Shown: positions 51,158-60,577 of the stretch, in pieces
Numbering within the stretch: the first letter of the stretch is position 1
Layout of the letters: every line of letters begins with the position of its first letter
Origin: Phycisphaera sp.
GTDB lineage: Bacteria > Planctomycetota > Phycisphaerae > Phycisphaerales > Zrk34
Reading direction: 5' to 3'
DNA length: 64,000 nucleotides
Assembly: GCA_016125285.1 (NCBI GenBank)
Contig: WGMA01000006.1
Span: 1 to 64,000, forward strand
Translations under genes and position numbers: made by a program
Notes under the pieces: model-generated
Database searches by the model: none
Seen by the model: the letters and a program-made list of their open reading frames with translations, nothing else
What the model was told of the DNA's origin: nothing

Positions 51158-51994
51158 ATGTCGAAGACCATCGCTGATCGTCTGGCCGTGTGCAGTTGGT
51201 CCCTGCAGCCGTCGTCTCCCGCAGCGCTGATCGAGGCGTTGGACAAGATCGGAATCAAGCGGGTGCAGCTGGCGCTGGACCCGATCCGCGAGGGCGGGGC
51301 TTGGGCCGACGGCAAGGCGGAGTTGGCCGACGCGGGCGTCGAGGTGGTGTCCGGCATGTTCGGCACGGTCGGCGAAGACTACACGACGATGGAGACGATC
51401 AAGGCGACCGGCGGCGTGGTGCCCGACGCGACCTGGCCGCAGACCTGGGACAACATCCAGCGCATGGCGCCGATCGCCGTCGACCTGGGCATCAAGCTCG
51501 TCACGTTCCACGCCGGGTTCCTGCCGCACGAGCAGAGCGACCCGGCTTACGCGAAGCTGACCGAGCGGATCGCGACGATCGCCGATCTGTTCGCGCAGCA
51601 CGGCCTCGACCTCGGGTTCGAGACCGGCCAGGAGGACGCCGACACGCTGCTGGCGTTCCTCGAGTATCTCGGTTGCTCCAACGTCGGCGTCAACTTCGAC
51701 CCGGCGAACATGATCCTCTACGACAAGGGCGACCCGGTCACATCGCTGAGCAAGCTGATCGGGCACGTGAAGCAGTGCCACATCAAGGACGCGACGAAGA
51801 CGGCCACGCCCGGCGTATGGGGCGCGGAGGTGACGGTCGGCACGGGCGAGGTGGACTGGCCGGAGTTCTTCGGCGTGCTGGACCAGGCGGGTTTCGCGGG
51901 CGATCTGGCGATCGAGCGCGAGGCGGGCGACGACCGCATCGGTGACATCCGCAAGGCGAAAGAACACGTGGTCGCGGTGACGGTGGGCAGCTGA
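51158..51994 (+). CDS. sugar phosphate isomerase/epimerase (TIM-barrel, AP_endonuc_2 family)
   Basis: 278 residues. IKRVQLALDPI, VTFHAGFLPH, LGFETGQE, GVNFDPANMILY and GHVKQCHIKDA give the His, Glu, Asp and His metal-ligand pattern of the xylose-isomerase-like barrel. The last helix and HVVAVTVGS end are typical. It is first of five genes running to 55970; the enzyme would isomerise or epimerise a keto sugar. It belongs to a broad family in which the substrate cannot be deduced. Confidence 0.85.
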   Translation: MSKTIADRLAVCSWSLQPSSPAALIEALDKIGIKRVQLALDPIREGGAWADGKAELADAGVEVVSGMFGTVGEDYTTMETIKATGGVVPDATWPQTWDNIQRMAPIAVDLGIKLVTFHAGFLPHEQSDPAYAKLTERIATIADLFAQHGLDLGFETGQEDADTLLAFLEYLGCSNVGVNFDPANMILYDKGDPVTSLSKLIGHVKQCHIKDATKTATPGVWGAEVTVGTGEVDWPEFFGVLDQAGFAGDLAIEREAGDDRIGDIRKAKEHVVAVTVGS

Positions 51995-52082
51995 CGGCGC
52001 GACACATTCCGCGTGTGTGGGCACGCGCGGATCACAATACAGACACAGCAACGGTGCAACGACGAGCAAGGAGTTGACGCGT

Positions 52083-53234
52083 ATGGGACGTTTCCGCGTA
52101 GCGATCATTGGGGCGGGATTCATCGGGCCGGTGCACTGCGAGGGCCTGCGTCGCGCCGGTCAGGACGTGATCGGCATCGTCGGCGTGGACGAGGCGGAGT
52201 CGAAAAAGGCCGCGGGCGCGCTGGGCATCGCCAAGGCGTACAAGACGGTCGACGAGCTGCTGGCCGACGGCGAGGTGCAGTCGGTGCACATCGCCACGCC
52301 GAACCGCTTCCACTACGGGCAGGTCAAGGCGGCGATCAACGCGGGCAAGCACGTGATGTGCGAGAAGCCGCTGGCGATGAACTCGACGGAGACCGCGGAG
52401 CTGGTGAAGCTCGCGGCGGGCTCGGGCGTCGTGGCGGGCGTGAACTACAACATCCGCAAGTACCCGCTGTGCATCGAGGCCGCGGAGCGCATGAAGAGCG
52501 GCGAGATCGGCGATCTGCTGCACGTCAACGGCTCGTACGTGCAGGACTGGCTGTTCAAGGACACGGACTTCAACTGGCGCGTGCTGGCGAAGGAGGGCGG
52601 CGAGCTGCGTGCGGTGGCGGACATCGGCACGCACTGGCTGGACCTGATCCACGCGATCACCGGCGCCGAGATCGAGGCCGTGTGCGCCGACCTGCAGACC
52701 GTCTACCCGATCCGCAACGCGCCGACCGGCGAGGTCGAGACGTACAGCGGCAAGACCAACAAGGTGATCCCGACGCGTCAGGTGGAGATCGACACCGAGG
52801 ACGCGGGCGTGATCATGCTGAAGTTCAAGGGCGGCGCCCGCGGGTCGATCCGCGTGTCGCAGACCACGGCCGGTCGCAAGAACCGCCTGTGCTACGAGCT
52901 GGCCGGGTCGAAGGCGGCGCTGGCGTGGGACAGCGAGTCGCCGAACGTGATGTGGATCGGCCACCGCGATCGCCCCAACGAGATGCTCGTCCGCGACCCC
53001 TCGCAGCTCAGCGACGCCGCGGCGGCCGCATCGAACTACCCCGGCGGCCACAACGAGGGCTTCCCCGACACGTTCAAGCAGAACTTCAAGGCGTTCTACG
53101 GCTACATCGCCGCGGGCGACTTCAAGGCGCCGCGTCCGTTCGCGACCTTCGAGGACGGGCACCGCGAGGTCGTGCTCTGCGAGGCGATCCTCAAGAGCCA
53201 CCGCGATCAGGCGTGGGTGACCGTCGGCAGCTAA
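52083..53234 (+). CDS. Gfo/Idh/MocA-family oxidoreductase
   Basis: 383 residues from ATG 52083 with AAGGAG nine bases before it. The Rossmann motif is VAIIGAGFIGPVHCEGL, HIATPNRFHY and MCEKPLAMNS follow, and the C-terminal barrel carries VADIGTHWLDLIHAITGAE, the conserved catalytic His region, and GGHNEGFPDTFKQNF. It is an NAD(P)-dependent sugar or inositol dehydrogenase type. It lies between two isomerase-like genes. Confidence 0.88.
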   Translation: MGRFRVAIIGAGFIGPVHCEGLRRAGQDVIGIVGVDEAESKKAAGALGIAKAYKTVDELLADGEVQSVHIATPNRFHYGQVKAAINAGKHVMCEKPLAMNSTETAELVKLAAGSGVVAGVNYNIRKYPLCIEAAERMKSGEIGDLLHVNGSYVQDWLFKDTDFNWRVLAKEGGELRAVADIGTHWLDLIHAITGAEIEAVCADLQTVYPIRNAPTGEVETYSGKTNKVIPTRQVEIDTEDAGVIMLKFKGGARGSIRVSQTTAGRKNRLCYELAGSKAALAWDSESPNVMWIGHRDRPNEMLVRDPSQLSDAAAAASNYPGGHNEGFPDTFKQNFKAFYGYIAAGDFKAPRPFATFEDGHREVVLCEAILKSHRDQAWVTVGS

Positions 53235-53255
53235 ACCTCCATCACGGGATGTGAC

Positions 53256-54170
53256 ATGCAGCTTGGATTTGTCAGCGCGATCCTGCCGGATCAGTCGCTC
53301 GAGCAGGTGGTGAAGTTCGCCGCCGCGACGGGCTATGACTGTGTCGAACTGATGTGTTGGCCGAAGGGCAAGGCGGAGCGGCGTTACGCGGGCGTGACGC
53401 ACCTCGACGTTGAGGGCTTCGACAAGGCCGCCGCCGGGCGTGTCAACGACCTGATGCGCGCGCACGGCGTGTCGATCAGCGGGCTGGGCTACTACCCGAA
53501 CCCGCTCGATCCCGACGAAGACACGGCGAAGGTGTACGCCGAGCACATCAAGAAGATCATCCGCGCCGCGGCGACGCTGGGTGTGAAGCGTGTCAACACG
53601 TTCGCGGGGCGCGACTGGACGAAGAGCGTCGACGACAACTGGCCGCGGTTTTTGCGGACGTTCAAGCCGATCGTGAAGCTCGCGGAGCAGAGGGGCGTGA
53701 AGCTCGGCATCGAGAATTGCCCGATGTTGTTCAGCAACGACGAGTGGCCGGGCGGCAAGAACCTGGCGACGAGCCCGGCGATCTGGCGTCGCATGTTCAA
53801 GGACATCCCGTCGAAGCACTTCGGGCTGAACTACGACCCGTCGCACATGGTGTGGCAGCAGATGGACTACCTCGCTCCGATGCGCGACTTCGCCAAGCGC
53901 ATCTTCCACGTGCACGCGAAGGACGTCCGCGTGGATCGGCACCTGCTCAACGACGTGGGCATTCTCGCCACACCGCTGCGGTACCACTGCCCGAAGCTGC
54001 CGGGCCTCGGCGAGGTCGACTGGGGCCGCTTCTTCAGCGTGCTGGGCGACGCGGGGTACGACGGGCCGGTGTGCGTGGAGGTGGAGGATCGGGCGTACGA
54101 GAAGACACTCAAGTCCCGCGAGGCGGCGCTGGTGCAGAGCCACCGCTACCTGCGGAACTTCATGGCGTAA
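53256..54170 (+). CDS. sugar phosphate isomerase/epimerase (TIM-barrel)
   Basis: 304 residues. [71 protein letters not shown] and VCVEVED show the same barrel and metal-binding residues as the first gene, but with different surrounding sequence, so it has a different substrate. It starts 21 nt after the dehydrogenase stop. Confidence 0.87.
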   Translation: MQLGFVSAILPDQSLEQVVKFAAATGYDCVELMCWPKGKAERRYAGVTHLDVEGFDKAAAGRVNDLMRAHGVSISGLGYYPNPLDPDEDTAKVYAEHIKKIIRAAATLGVKRVNTFAGRDWTKSVDDNWPRFLRTFKPIVKLAEQRGVKLGIENCPMLFSNDEWPGGKNLATSPAIWRRMFKDIPSKHFGLNYDPSHMVWQQMDYLAPMRDFAKRIFHVHAKDVRVDRHLLNDVGILATPLRYHCPKLPGLGEVDWGRFFSVLGDAGYDGPVCVEVEDRAYEKTLKSREAALVQSHRYLRNFMA

Positions 54171-54199
54171 GTGAACCGGATACTGGGCACGTAGGCGAA

Positions 54200-54212
54200 G
54201 CCCCGGAGGGGC
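54200..54212. other. small hairpin upstream of deoC
   Basis: GCCCC-GGA-GGGGC is a perfect 5-bp stem with a 3-nt loop in the deoC leader, about 25 nt before the ATG. It may modulate translation of deoC within the operon. Confidence 0.4.
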
Positions 54213-54236
54213 GCCGCGAAACAGAGGAATCGAACG

Positions 54237-54923
54237 ATGGAATGGACGTACGAAGACGTGGCGAAGATGATCGATCACTCGTTGCTCAAGCCGACGATGA
54301 CGGTCAAGGATCTCGAGGACGGGTGCAAGATCGCCGTCGACTACGACGTGGCGAGCGTCTGCATCATGCCGTTCTATCTCAAGCGTTGCGCCGAGATCCT
54401 CGAAGGCTCGACGGTCAAGCCGAGCACGACGATCGGCTTCCCGCACGGTGGGCACACGACAGCGATCAAGGTCGCCGAGGCGAAGCAGGCCCTGGCGGAC
54501 GGCGGCGAGGAGCTCGACATGGTGGTGAACATCTCGAAGGTGCTCAGCGGCGACTGGAGCTACGTCGTCGACGAGATCCAGGCGATCACCGACGTGACGC
54601 ACGCGGCGGGGCAGAAGATCAAGGTCATCTTCGAGAACTGCTACCTCGAGAAGTCGCACATCATCCAGCTCTGCGAGATCTGCGCGGAGATCGGCTGCGA
54701 CTGGGTCAAGACGTCGACGGGCTACGGCACGGGCGGCGCGACGATGGAAGATCTGGAACTGATGGTCAAGCACAGCCCCGCGCCGATGGAAGTGAAGGCC
54801 GCGGGCGGCGTGCGTGACCTCGACACGCTGCTGCAGGTCCGCGCGTTGGGCGTGACACGCAGCGGCGCCTCGGCGACGAAGGTCATGCTCGACGAGGCGA
54901 AGAAGCGGCTCGGCATCGCGTAA
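54237..54923 (+). CDS. deoC: deoxyribose-phosphate aldolase
   Basis: 228 residues, the short DeoC form. The Schiff-base Lys is in DWVKTSTGYGTGG (about 160), the second Lys in EVKAAGGVRD (about 183), and the Asp in ELDMVVNIS (about 98), so the catalytic triad is complete. GAGGAA lies before the ATG. It splits 2-deoxyribose 5-phosphate into acetaldehyde and glyceraldehyde 3-phosphate, but in this cluster it might act on another sugar phosphate. Confidence 0.93.
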   Translation: MEWTYEDVAKMIDHSLLKPTMTVKDLEDGCKIAVDYDVASVCIMPFYLKRCAEILEGSTVKPSTTIGFPHGGHTTAIKVAEAKQALADGGEELDMVVNISKVLSGDWSYVVDEIQAITDVTHAAGQKIKVIFENCYLEKSHIIQLCEICAEIGCDWVKTSTGYGTGGATMEDLELMVKHSPAPMEVKAAGGVRDLDTLLQVRALGVTRSGASATKVMLDEAKKRLGIA

Positions 54924-54965
54924 GCACAGCCGCGGCCAACAACACACGAGCTTAGGGAGCTACAC

Positions 54966-55970
54966 GTGGCGAACATCGGAATCATCGGACTCGGGTTCAT
55001 GGGCCGCATGCATCTGGCGGCTTACGGCAAAATCGACGGCGCGAAGATCGTGGCCGTGGCGGACAAGGACGCGAAACGCGCCGCGGGCGACCTGAGCGGC
55101 GGGTGGGCGAACGTCGAAGGCGCGGCCGAGTCGATCGACATGTCCGACAAGTTCGGCACGACGGACTTCCGCGAGCTGATCGAGCACGACAGCGTCGAGA
55201 TGGTCGACATCTGCGTGCCCACGCCGTTCCACACGGAGCTGGCGATCGCGGCGCTGAAGGCGGGCAAGCACGTGCTGTGCGAGAAACCGCTGGCGTTAAC
55301 GAGCGTCGAGGCGCAGAAGATCGCCGACGCGGCGGCCGAGGCGTCGGGGCTGTTCATGCCCGCGATGTGCATGCGGTTCTGGCCGCAGTGGAAGTGGCTG
55401 AAGGACGCGGTCGACGATGGGCGGTTCGGCGGCATCCGCGACGCCCACTTCCAGCGGCTCGGCCCGATGCCCGGCGGGTGGTTCACCAAGGGCGACATGT
55501 CTGGCGGCGGCATCCTCGACCTGCACATCCACGACACCGACTTCGTCAGCTTCCTGCTCGGCAAGCCCGACGCCGTGTTCAGCCGGGGCTACTGCGGTAC
55601 GTCCGGGCGCGTCGACCACGTGCTCACGCAGTACATCTACAACGACGGCCCGCCCGCGGTCAGCGCCGAGGGCAGTTGGGCGGTCGACAAGGGCTTCGGG
55701 TTCAACATGCGCTATCGCGTCAACTTCGAGGAGGCCACCGTCGTGTTCAACACCGCCTCCGAGCACAAGTTGACCGTTCACAAGGGCGGCGAGACCGAGC
55801 ACGTCGACATCGAGGGCGACGGCTACGCGATCGAACTGGCGTATTTCCTGGACTGCATCGCCAAGGGCGAGGCGCCGTCCGTCGTAACCGCTGATGATGC
55901 CGTGCTTTCGGTGAAGATCATCGAAGCGGAAGTCGCCAGTGTTGAATCCGGTCGGATTGTAGAAATCTAA
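54966..55970 (+). CDS. Gfo/Idh/MocA-family oxidoreductase
   Basis: 334 residues from a GTG start with AGGGAG six bases before it. IGIIGLGFMGRMHLAAYG is the NAD-binding motif, ICVPTPFHTELA and LCEKPLALTS follow, and GGGILDLHIHDTDFVSFLLG is the active-site helix. LDCIAKGEAPSVVTADDAVLSVKIIEA is the usual C-terminal end. It is last of the five-gene cluster and differs from the first dehydrogenase, so the cluster likely performs two redox steps. Confidence 0.88.
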   Translation: MANIGIIGLGFMGRMHLAAYGKIDGAKIVAVADKDAKRAAGDLSGGWANVEGAAESIDMSDKFGTTDFRELIEHDSVEMVDICVPTPFHTELAIAALKAGKHVLCEKPLALTSVEAQKIADAAAEASGLFMPAMCMRFWPQWKWLKDAVDDGRFGGIRDAHFQRLGPMPGGWFTKGDMSGGGILDLHIHDTDFVSFLLGKPDAVFSRGYCGTSGRVDHVLTQYIYNDGPPAVSAEGSWAVDKGFGFNMRYRVNFEEATVVFNTASEHKLTVHKGGETEHVDIEGDGYAIELAYFLDCIAKGEAPSVVTADDAVLSVKIIEAEVASVESGRIVEI

Positions 55971-56002
55971 CCCGTTTTTTCGTTTAGAAGTGGACGGAGT
56001 CC

Positions 56003-56033
56003 GTCACGGCTGCAGATGATGTGCAGCCGTGAC
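56003..56033. terminator. perfect 12-bp hairpin between the sugar cluster and the export operon
   Basis: GTCACGGCTGCA and TGCAGCCGTGAC pair perfectly around a 7-nt loop (GATGATG). No clean T-run follows on the plus strand, although CCGTTTTTTCG lies upstream at about 55971. It could be a terminator of the cluster or an operator, because it sits just before the promoter of the TolC operon. Confidence 0.55.
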
Positions 56034-56036
56034 GTA

Positions 56037-56064
56037 TTGTATGTGTACTTACTGTTGCTAGAAT
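56037..56064 (+). promoter_or_regulatory. promoter of the TolC-adaptor-MacB operon
   Basis: TTGTAT at 56037-56042 and TAGAAT at 56059-56064 are 16 nt apart. The ATG at 56108 is about 38 nt downstream of the expected start. Confidence 0.55.
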
Positions 56065-56107
56065 GTGATCCGGGGAGAGTCACGTTTCGGGCAGCGCAGG
56101 AGCGGGC

Positions 56108-58009
56108 ATGCGGCAAGTTGTTGATATGCCGATATTTCGTGCTGTCGTCATCGGGGTTTGGTCGGTAGTGGGCCTCATGGCTGTCGCTGCGCTGACGGGC
56201 TGCTCGGCGTCGCAGTACCGGGCCAACGCCGACAAGGTCGCGTCGGACATCATCACCGAAAAACAGCAGAAGGCGCTGGGGCGGACCGAGCCGTTCACGA
56301 TCGATACGCCCGCGGACACGCTGCGTCGTCGCCTGCTGACTACGCAGCACCTGCCCACGTCGCACCCGGCGTCGTACGGCACCGACAAGCTGACCCAGCC
56401 GCGGCACTGGCCGGAGGCCGACCAGCCGAAGCGCGAGGCGAGCGCCAATGCGCCGATTGCGCCGTGGCAGGAGGGCGAAGCGGTCAAGCTGTCGCTGAAC
56501 GAGGCGTTGCAGGTCGCGGCGCGCAACAGCCGCGACTACCAGACGCAGAAGGAGTCGGTGTTCATCGCGGCGTTGCAGCTCGACGAAGAGATCGACGCGT
56601 TCCGCAACACGTACACCGGCATGATCGAGACGCTGCTGTCGACCGACCGCGGGTCGGGCGAGACGGGCGTCGACAGCAGCACGACGATCGGGCTGACCCG
56701 CAAGCTCAAGACGGGCGCGTCGCTGAGCACGCGGCTGGTGTTCGACCTGGCGAAGCTGCTGTCGATGGACCGCGACTCGGCGTACGGCGTGTTCGCGGAC
56801 GCGACGATCACGGTGCCGCTGCTCGCCGGTTCGGGCCGTCACATCGTCACCGAGCCGCTGACGCAGGCCGAGCGCGAGGTGGTGTACTCGATCTGGGAGT
56901 TCGAGCGTTTCAAGCGGTCGCTGGCGGTGCGGGTGGCGACGGACTACCTGCAGGTGCTGCAGCGTTACGACCAGGTGGAGAACGCGGCGAACAACTACCG
57001 CCGCCTGATCGCGCAGGCGCGTCGCCAGTCGCGGCTCGCGGAGGCGGGGCGGTCGAACAAGCTGCAGGTGGACCAGGCGGCGCAGAACGAGCTGCAGGCT
57101 CGCGACAACTGGATCCGCGCCCGTGAGACGTACTCGTCGTCGATCGACTCGTTCAAGCTTACGCTGGGCCTGCCGACCGACTCGCAGATCGAGCTCGAGC
57201 GTGTCGAGCTGGAGCGGCTGGCCGAGGCGGCGCAGAAGCGGCTGGCGGGCGAGGGCGAGATCGATCTGAACACGCAGGCGGACGTCGCGGCGCCGGGCGC
57301 CGACACGCCGGTGGAGCTCGCGGAGCCGAAGCGCACGGGCGGCGGGCCGTTCGAGATGCAGGAAGACGTGGCGACGAAGGTGGCGCTGGACAACCGGTTG
57401 GACCTGCGGACGTCGCAGGGCCGCGTGTACGACGCGCAGCGGGCGGTCGTCGTGGCCGCGGACGCGCTGCGCGCCGGGCTGGACATCACGGCGTCGGCCT
57501 CGGCGGGCGGGCGCCGCAGCGCGGGCTCGGCGTCGCTGGGCAACGCGAACCTCCGCCTGGACCAGGGCAACTACAGCATCGGCGCCGAACTGGACCTGCC
57601 GTGGGAGCGTACGAGTGAACGCAACGCCTACCGCCGCGCGTACATCAGCCTCGAACGCGAGACCCGGAACCTTCAGGAACTGGAAGATCAAATCAAGTTG
57701 GATATCCGTGGCGGGCTGCGTACGCTCCTGCGGGCACGAGAGAGCTACCGAATCCAGGTCGTCTCGGTGAAGGTCGCGGAAGACCGCGTCAAATCGACGA
57801 AGATGTTCCTGGAGGCGGGGCGGCCGGACGCCCAGATCCGCGACGTTCTCGAAGCGGAAGACGCTTTGCTGAACGCGCAGAACGCGCTGACGGCGGCGCT
57901 GGTGGGTTACCGTGTCGCCGAGCTCGAGATTCAGCGGGACATGGGCGTCCTGCAGGTCAACGAGAAGGGACTGTGGCGTGAGTTCAACCCCAACGACAAT
58001 CAGCAGTGA
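56108..58009 (+). CDS. TolC-family outer-membrane efflux lipoprotein
   Basis: 633 residues with AGGAG before the ATG. After a hydrophobic segment a lipobox (AALTGCSAS) predicts a lipoprotein. Two long coiled-coil halves follow, with repeated patterns LSLNEALQVAARNSRDYQ near 128 and ELQARDNWIRARETYSSSIDSFKLTLGLP near 330, typical of the OEP/TolC repeat. VSVKVAEDRVKSTKMFLEAGRPDAQIRDVLEAEDAL is in the second half. It is the outer channel of a tripartite export system and overlaps the adaptor gene by 32 nt. Confidence 0.88.
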   Translation: MRQVVDMPIFRAVVIGVWSVVGLMAVAALTGCSASQYRANADKVASDIITEKQQKALGRTEPFTIDTPADTLRRRLLTTQHLPTSHPASYGTDKLTQPRHWPEADQPKREASANAPIAPWQEGEAVKLSLNEALQVAARNSRDYQTQKESVFIAALQLDEEIDAFRNTYTGMIETLLSTDRGSGETGVDSSTTIGLTRKLKTGASLSTRLVFDLAKLLSMDRDSAYGVFADATITVPLLAGSGRHIVTEPLTQAEREVVYSIWEFERFKRSLAVRVATDYLQVLQRYDQVENAANNYRRLIAQARRQSRLAEAGRSNKLQVDQAAQNELQARDNWIRARETYSSSIDSFKLTLGLPTDSQIELERVELERLAEAAQKRLAGEGEIDLNTQADVAAPGADTPVELAEPKRTGGGPFEMQEDVATKVALDNRLDLRTSQGRVYDAQRAVVVAADALRAGLDITASASAGGRRSAGSASLGNANLRLDQGNYSIGAELDLPWERTSERNAYRRAYISLERETRNLQELEDQIKLDIRGGLRTLLRARESYRIQVVSVKVAEDRVKSTKMFLEAGRPDAQIRDVLEAEDALLNAQNALTAALVGYRVAELEIQRDMGVLQVNEKGLWREFNPNDNQQ

Positions 58010-59807
58010 GGCCGCGGTCGGGCGGCGCCGCAAGGGTGGTGCGCGATGGCTGTTGAAGCTTGTCATCGTGTTGCTGCTGGGCGGCGCGGCGTGGGCGGCG
58101 GCGTCGGCGCTTGAGCACGAAGAGGCGGCCCCGACGGAGGCGGGCAAGATCGACAGCCCGTTGTACACCGTCAAACGCGGCCCGCTGACCATCAGCGTCG
58201 ACGAGGCGGGCACCATCCGCTCGAGCCAGGCCGAGGTCCTCAAGAACGAGGTCGAGGGCAAGACGACGATCCTGTGGATCATCGACGAGGGCAAGATGGT
58301 CAAGAAGGGCGACCTGCTCGTCGAGCTCGACGGCTCGACGCTCCAGGACAACAAGATCGACGAGGAGATCAAGGTCCAGAACGCGCAGTCGACGCTCGTG
58401 CAGGCCAAGGAAAACCTCGAGGTGCAGAAGAAGCAGGCCGAGGCCGACGTCAGCGCCGCCGAGGTGGACCTCAAGCTCGCGAAGCTGGACCTGCAGAAGT
58501 ACACCGAGGGCGAGTACAACAAGAGCGTGCTCGAGGCGCAGGGCAAGATCGATCTCGCGGAGGCCGAGCTGAAGCGCTCCGAAGAGAAGGCCGGGTGGTC
58601 GCGCAAGCTCTACACGGAGAAGTACATCTCCAAGTCGGAGCTCGACGGCGATGAACTCGATCTCAAGCAGGCCGAGCAGTCGGTGACCGTGGCCAAGAGT
58701 GACCTGGACCTGCTCAAGCGATTCACGCACACGCGGACGCTGACGCAGCTGCAGAGCGACGTGGACCAGAAGGACTTCCTGCTGACCAAGACGAAGCACA
58801 AGGCCGCCAGCAACATCGTCGAGGCCGAGGCGAACCTCCAGGCGAAGCAGGTCGGCTACGACCGCGAGGTCGAGAAGCTCGACAAGATCAAGGAACAGAT
58901 CACCAAGACGAAGCTGTACGCCCCGGTGGACGGCATGGTTGTCTACGCGACGTCGACGTCGTCGAGCTCGCGGTACTCGTCGAACCAGCAGCCGCTCGAG
59001 GAGGGTACGGAGCTGCGTGAGCGGCAGGAGCTGATCCGCCTGCCCACCGCCAACGAGCGCACGGCGGACATCAAGGTCCACGAGTCGTCGCTGAAGAAGG
59101 TGCACCACGACCTGCCCGTCGAGGTGACAACCGACGCGCTGCCGGGCCGCATCTTCCACGGCACGGTCGAGAAGATCGCGATGCTGCCCGACACGTCGAG
59201 CAGCTGGCTCAACCCGAACCTCAAGGTCTACAACACGTCGATCCACGTGGCCGACGCGACCGAGGACCTGCGGCCGGGCATGAGCTGCCGGGCGCGGATC
59301 ATCGTGGCGCACTACGACGATGCGCTGTTCGTGCCGGTGCAGGCGATGCTGCGGGTGGACGGCAAGCCGACGGTTTACCTGCCGGGGCCGAACGGGACGC
59401 CGACGCCGCGCGAGGTGAAGATCGGGCTGGACAACACGCGCATGGTGCACATCCTCGAAGGCCTCAAGGAGGGTGACAAGGTGCTGCTGAACCCGCCGCT
59501 GCCGCCGTCGCGCGTGCAGCGCTTCGACAAGATCGAGGACGTCAGCACCCCGCCGGCGTCAAGCGAGCCGAGCGGTCGCTCCCCGCGCAGCGACAACGGC
59601 GGCGGCGACGGCGAACGGAGCAATCGCGGCGAGGGTGACGGCGGTGGCCGCGGCGGCCCCGGCGCCGGTGGCGGTGGCGGCGGCGGCGACGGCCAGCGCA
59701 AGTTTGACCCGTCGAAGCTCACGCCCGAGCAGCGCGAGAAGTTCCGCGAGCGGATGAAGCAACGTCAGCAGCAGCAGGGCGGCGCGCCCGGGGGCGACAG
59801 CGAGTGA
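57978..59807 (+). CDS. HlyD-like periplasmic adaptor of a MacAB-type exporter
   Basis: 609 residues from GTG 57978, chosen because AAGGGA lies seven bases before it. A short cytosolic tail and one membrane helix (LLKLVIVLLLGGAAWAA) precede the adaptor: lipoyl half (EGKTTILWIIDEGKMVKKGD), a long coiled-coil (about 120-290, Lys/Glu-rich), lipoyl half (KLYAPVDGMVVYA) and a barrel domain. The C-terminus has a Gly-rich run (GGGDGERSNRGEGDGGGRGG and more) followed by a charged KLTPEQREKFRERMKQRQQQQ tail. It would link the ATPase/permease to the TolC channel. Its stop overlaps the ATPase start by GTGA. Confidence 0.88.
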   Translation: MSSTPTTISSEAAVGRRRKGGARWLLKLVIVLLLGGAAWAAASALEHEEAAPTEAGKIDSPLYTVKRGPLTISVDEAGTIRSSQAEVLKNEVEGKTTILWIIDEGKMVKKGDLLVELDGSTLQDNKIDEEIKVQNAQSTLVQAKENLEVQKKQAEADVSAAEVDLKLAKLDLQKYTEGEYNKSVLEAQGKIDLAEAELKRSEEKAGWSRKLYTEKYISKSELDGDELDLKQAEQSVTVAKSDLDLLKRFTHTRTLTQLQSDVDQKDFLLTKTKHKAASNIVEAEANLQAKQVGYDREVEKLDKIKEQITKTKLYAPVDGMVVYATSTSSSSRYSSNQQPLEEGTELRERQELIRLPTANERTADIKVHESSLKKVHHDLPVEVTTDALPGRIFHGTVEKIAMLPDTSSSWLNPNLKVYNTSIHVADATEDLRPGMSCRARIIVAHYDDALFVPVQAMLRVDGKPTVYLPGPNGTPTPREVKIGLDNTRMVHILEGLKEGDKVLLNPPLPPSRVQRFDKIEDVSTPPASSEPSGRSPRSDNGGGDGERSNRGEGDGGGRGGPGAGGGGGGGDGQRKFDPSKLTPEQREKFRERMKQRQQQQGGAPGGDSE

Positions 59808-60541
59808 GTGAGTCGTCAGTCGCAACCGCCCGTGCGACGCCGGGGCGCGGTGATGCGCCACGCGCCGTTGTCCGATTCGACGGCGTCTACAAGACGTACG
59901 AGATGGGCGCCAACCTCGTCCGTGCGCTCGACGGCGTCACCCACGACTTCAACGAAGGCACGTTCTGGGCGATCCTCGGCCCGTCGGGTTCCGGCAAGTC
60001 GACCATGCTCAACCTCCTCGGCTGCCTCGATCGACCGACGTCCGGCCGCTGCCTCATCGACGGCACCGACGTGGCGCTGCTCAACGACGACAAGCTCTCG
60101 GAGCTGCGGCTGCGTCGGCTCGGTTTCATCTTCCAGAGCTTCAACCTGATCCCGCAGCTGACGGTCGCCGAGAACATCGCGTTGCCGCTGACGTATCTCG
60201 ACTGGGACCCGGCCGCCGCGTCGCGCCGCGCCGCCGAGCTGGCCGACATCGTCGGGCTCGGCGAGCGGCTCGATCACCGGCCGACCGAGCTGTCCGGCGG
60301 CCAGCAGCAGCGCGTCGCGATCGCCCGAGCGCTGGCCAACGACCCGCCATTGCTGCTCGCCGACGAGCCGACCGGTAACCTCGACACGGCCACGAGCGAG
60401 TCCATCATGGAGATGCTGCGCGGTCTTCACGCCGACGGACGCACGATCATCATGGTCACCCACGAGCCCGACATCGCCGCGCACGCCTCGCACCGCATGT
60501 TCATGCGCGACGGCCGCATCGAGCGTATCGACGCCAGCTAG
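59804..60541 (+). CDS. ABC transporter ATPase, MacB/LolD family
   Basis: 245 residues from a GTG in a GTGA overlap. Walker A is GPSGSGKST, the Q-loop is [13 protein letters not shown], the signature is [15 protein letters not shown], Walker B is [12 protein letters not shown] and the switch His is VTHEP. It is the LolD/MacB-N-type subfamily that drives mechanical export of peptides, macrolides or lipoproteins through a separate permease. Confidence 0.94.
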   Translation: MSESSVATARATPGRGDAPRAVVRFDGVYKTYEMGANLVRALDGVTHDFNEGTFWAILGPSGSGKSTMLNLLGCLDRPTSGRCLIDGTDVALLNDDKLSELRLRRLGFIFQSFNLIPQLTVAENIALPLTYLDWDPAAASRRAAELADIVGLGERLDHRPTELSGGQQQRVAIARALANDPPLLLADEPTGNLDTATSESIMEMLRGLHADGRTIIMVTHEPDIAAHASHRMFMRDGRIERIDAS

Positions 60542-60577
60542 TCTATTACCCGACACGGAGCACACAGCCCTACCCGT

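Noticed and set aside
52032-54947. 971-codon antisense frame across the sugar cluster
   Set aside because: It overlaps four well-recognised genes on the other strand and has an Arg/His/Leu-rich composition without domains.
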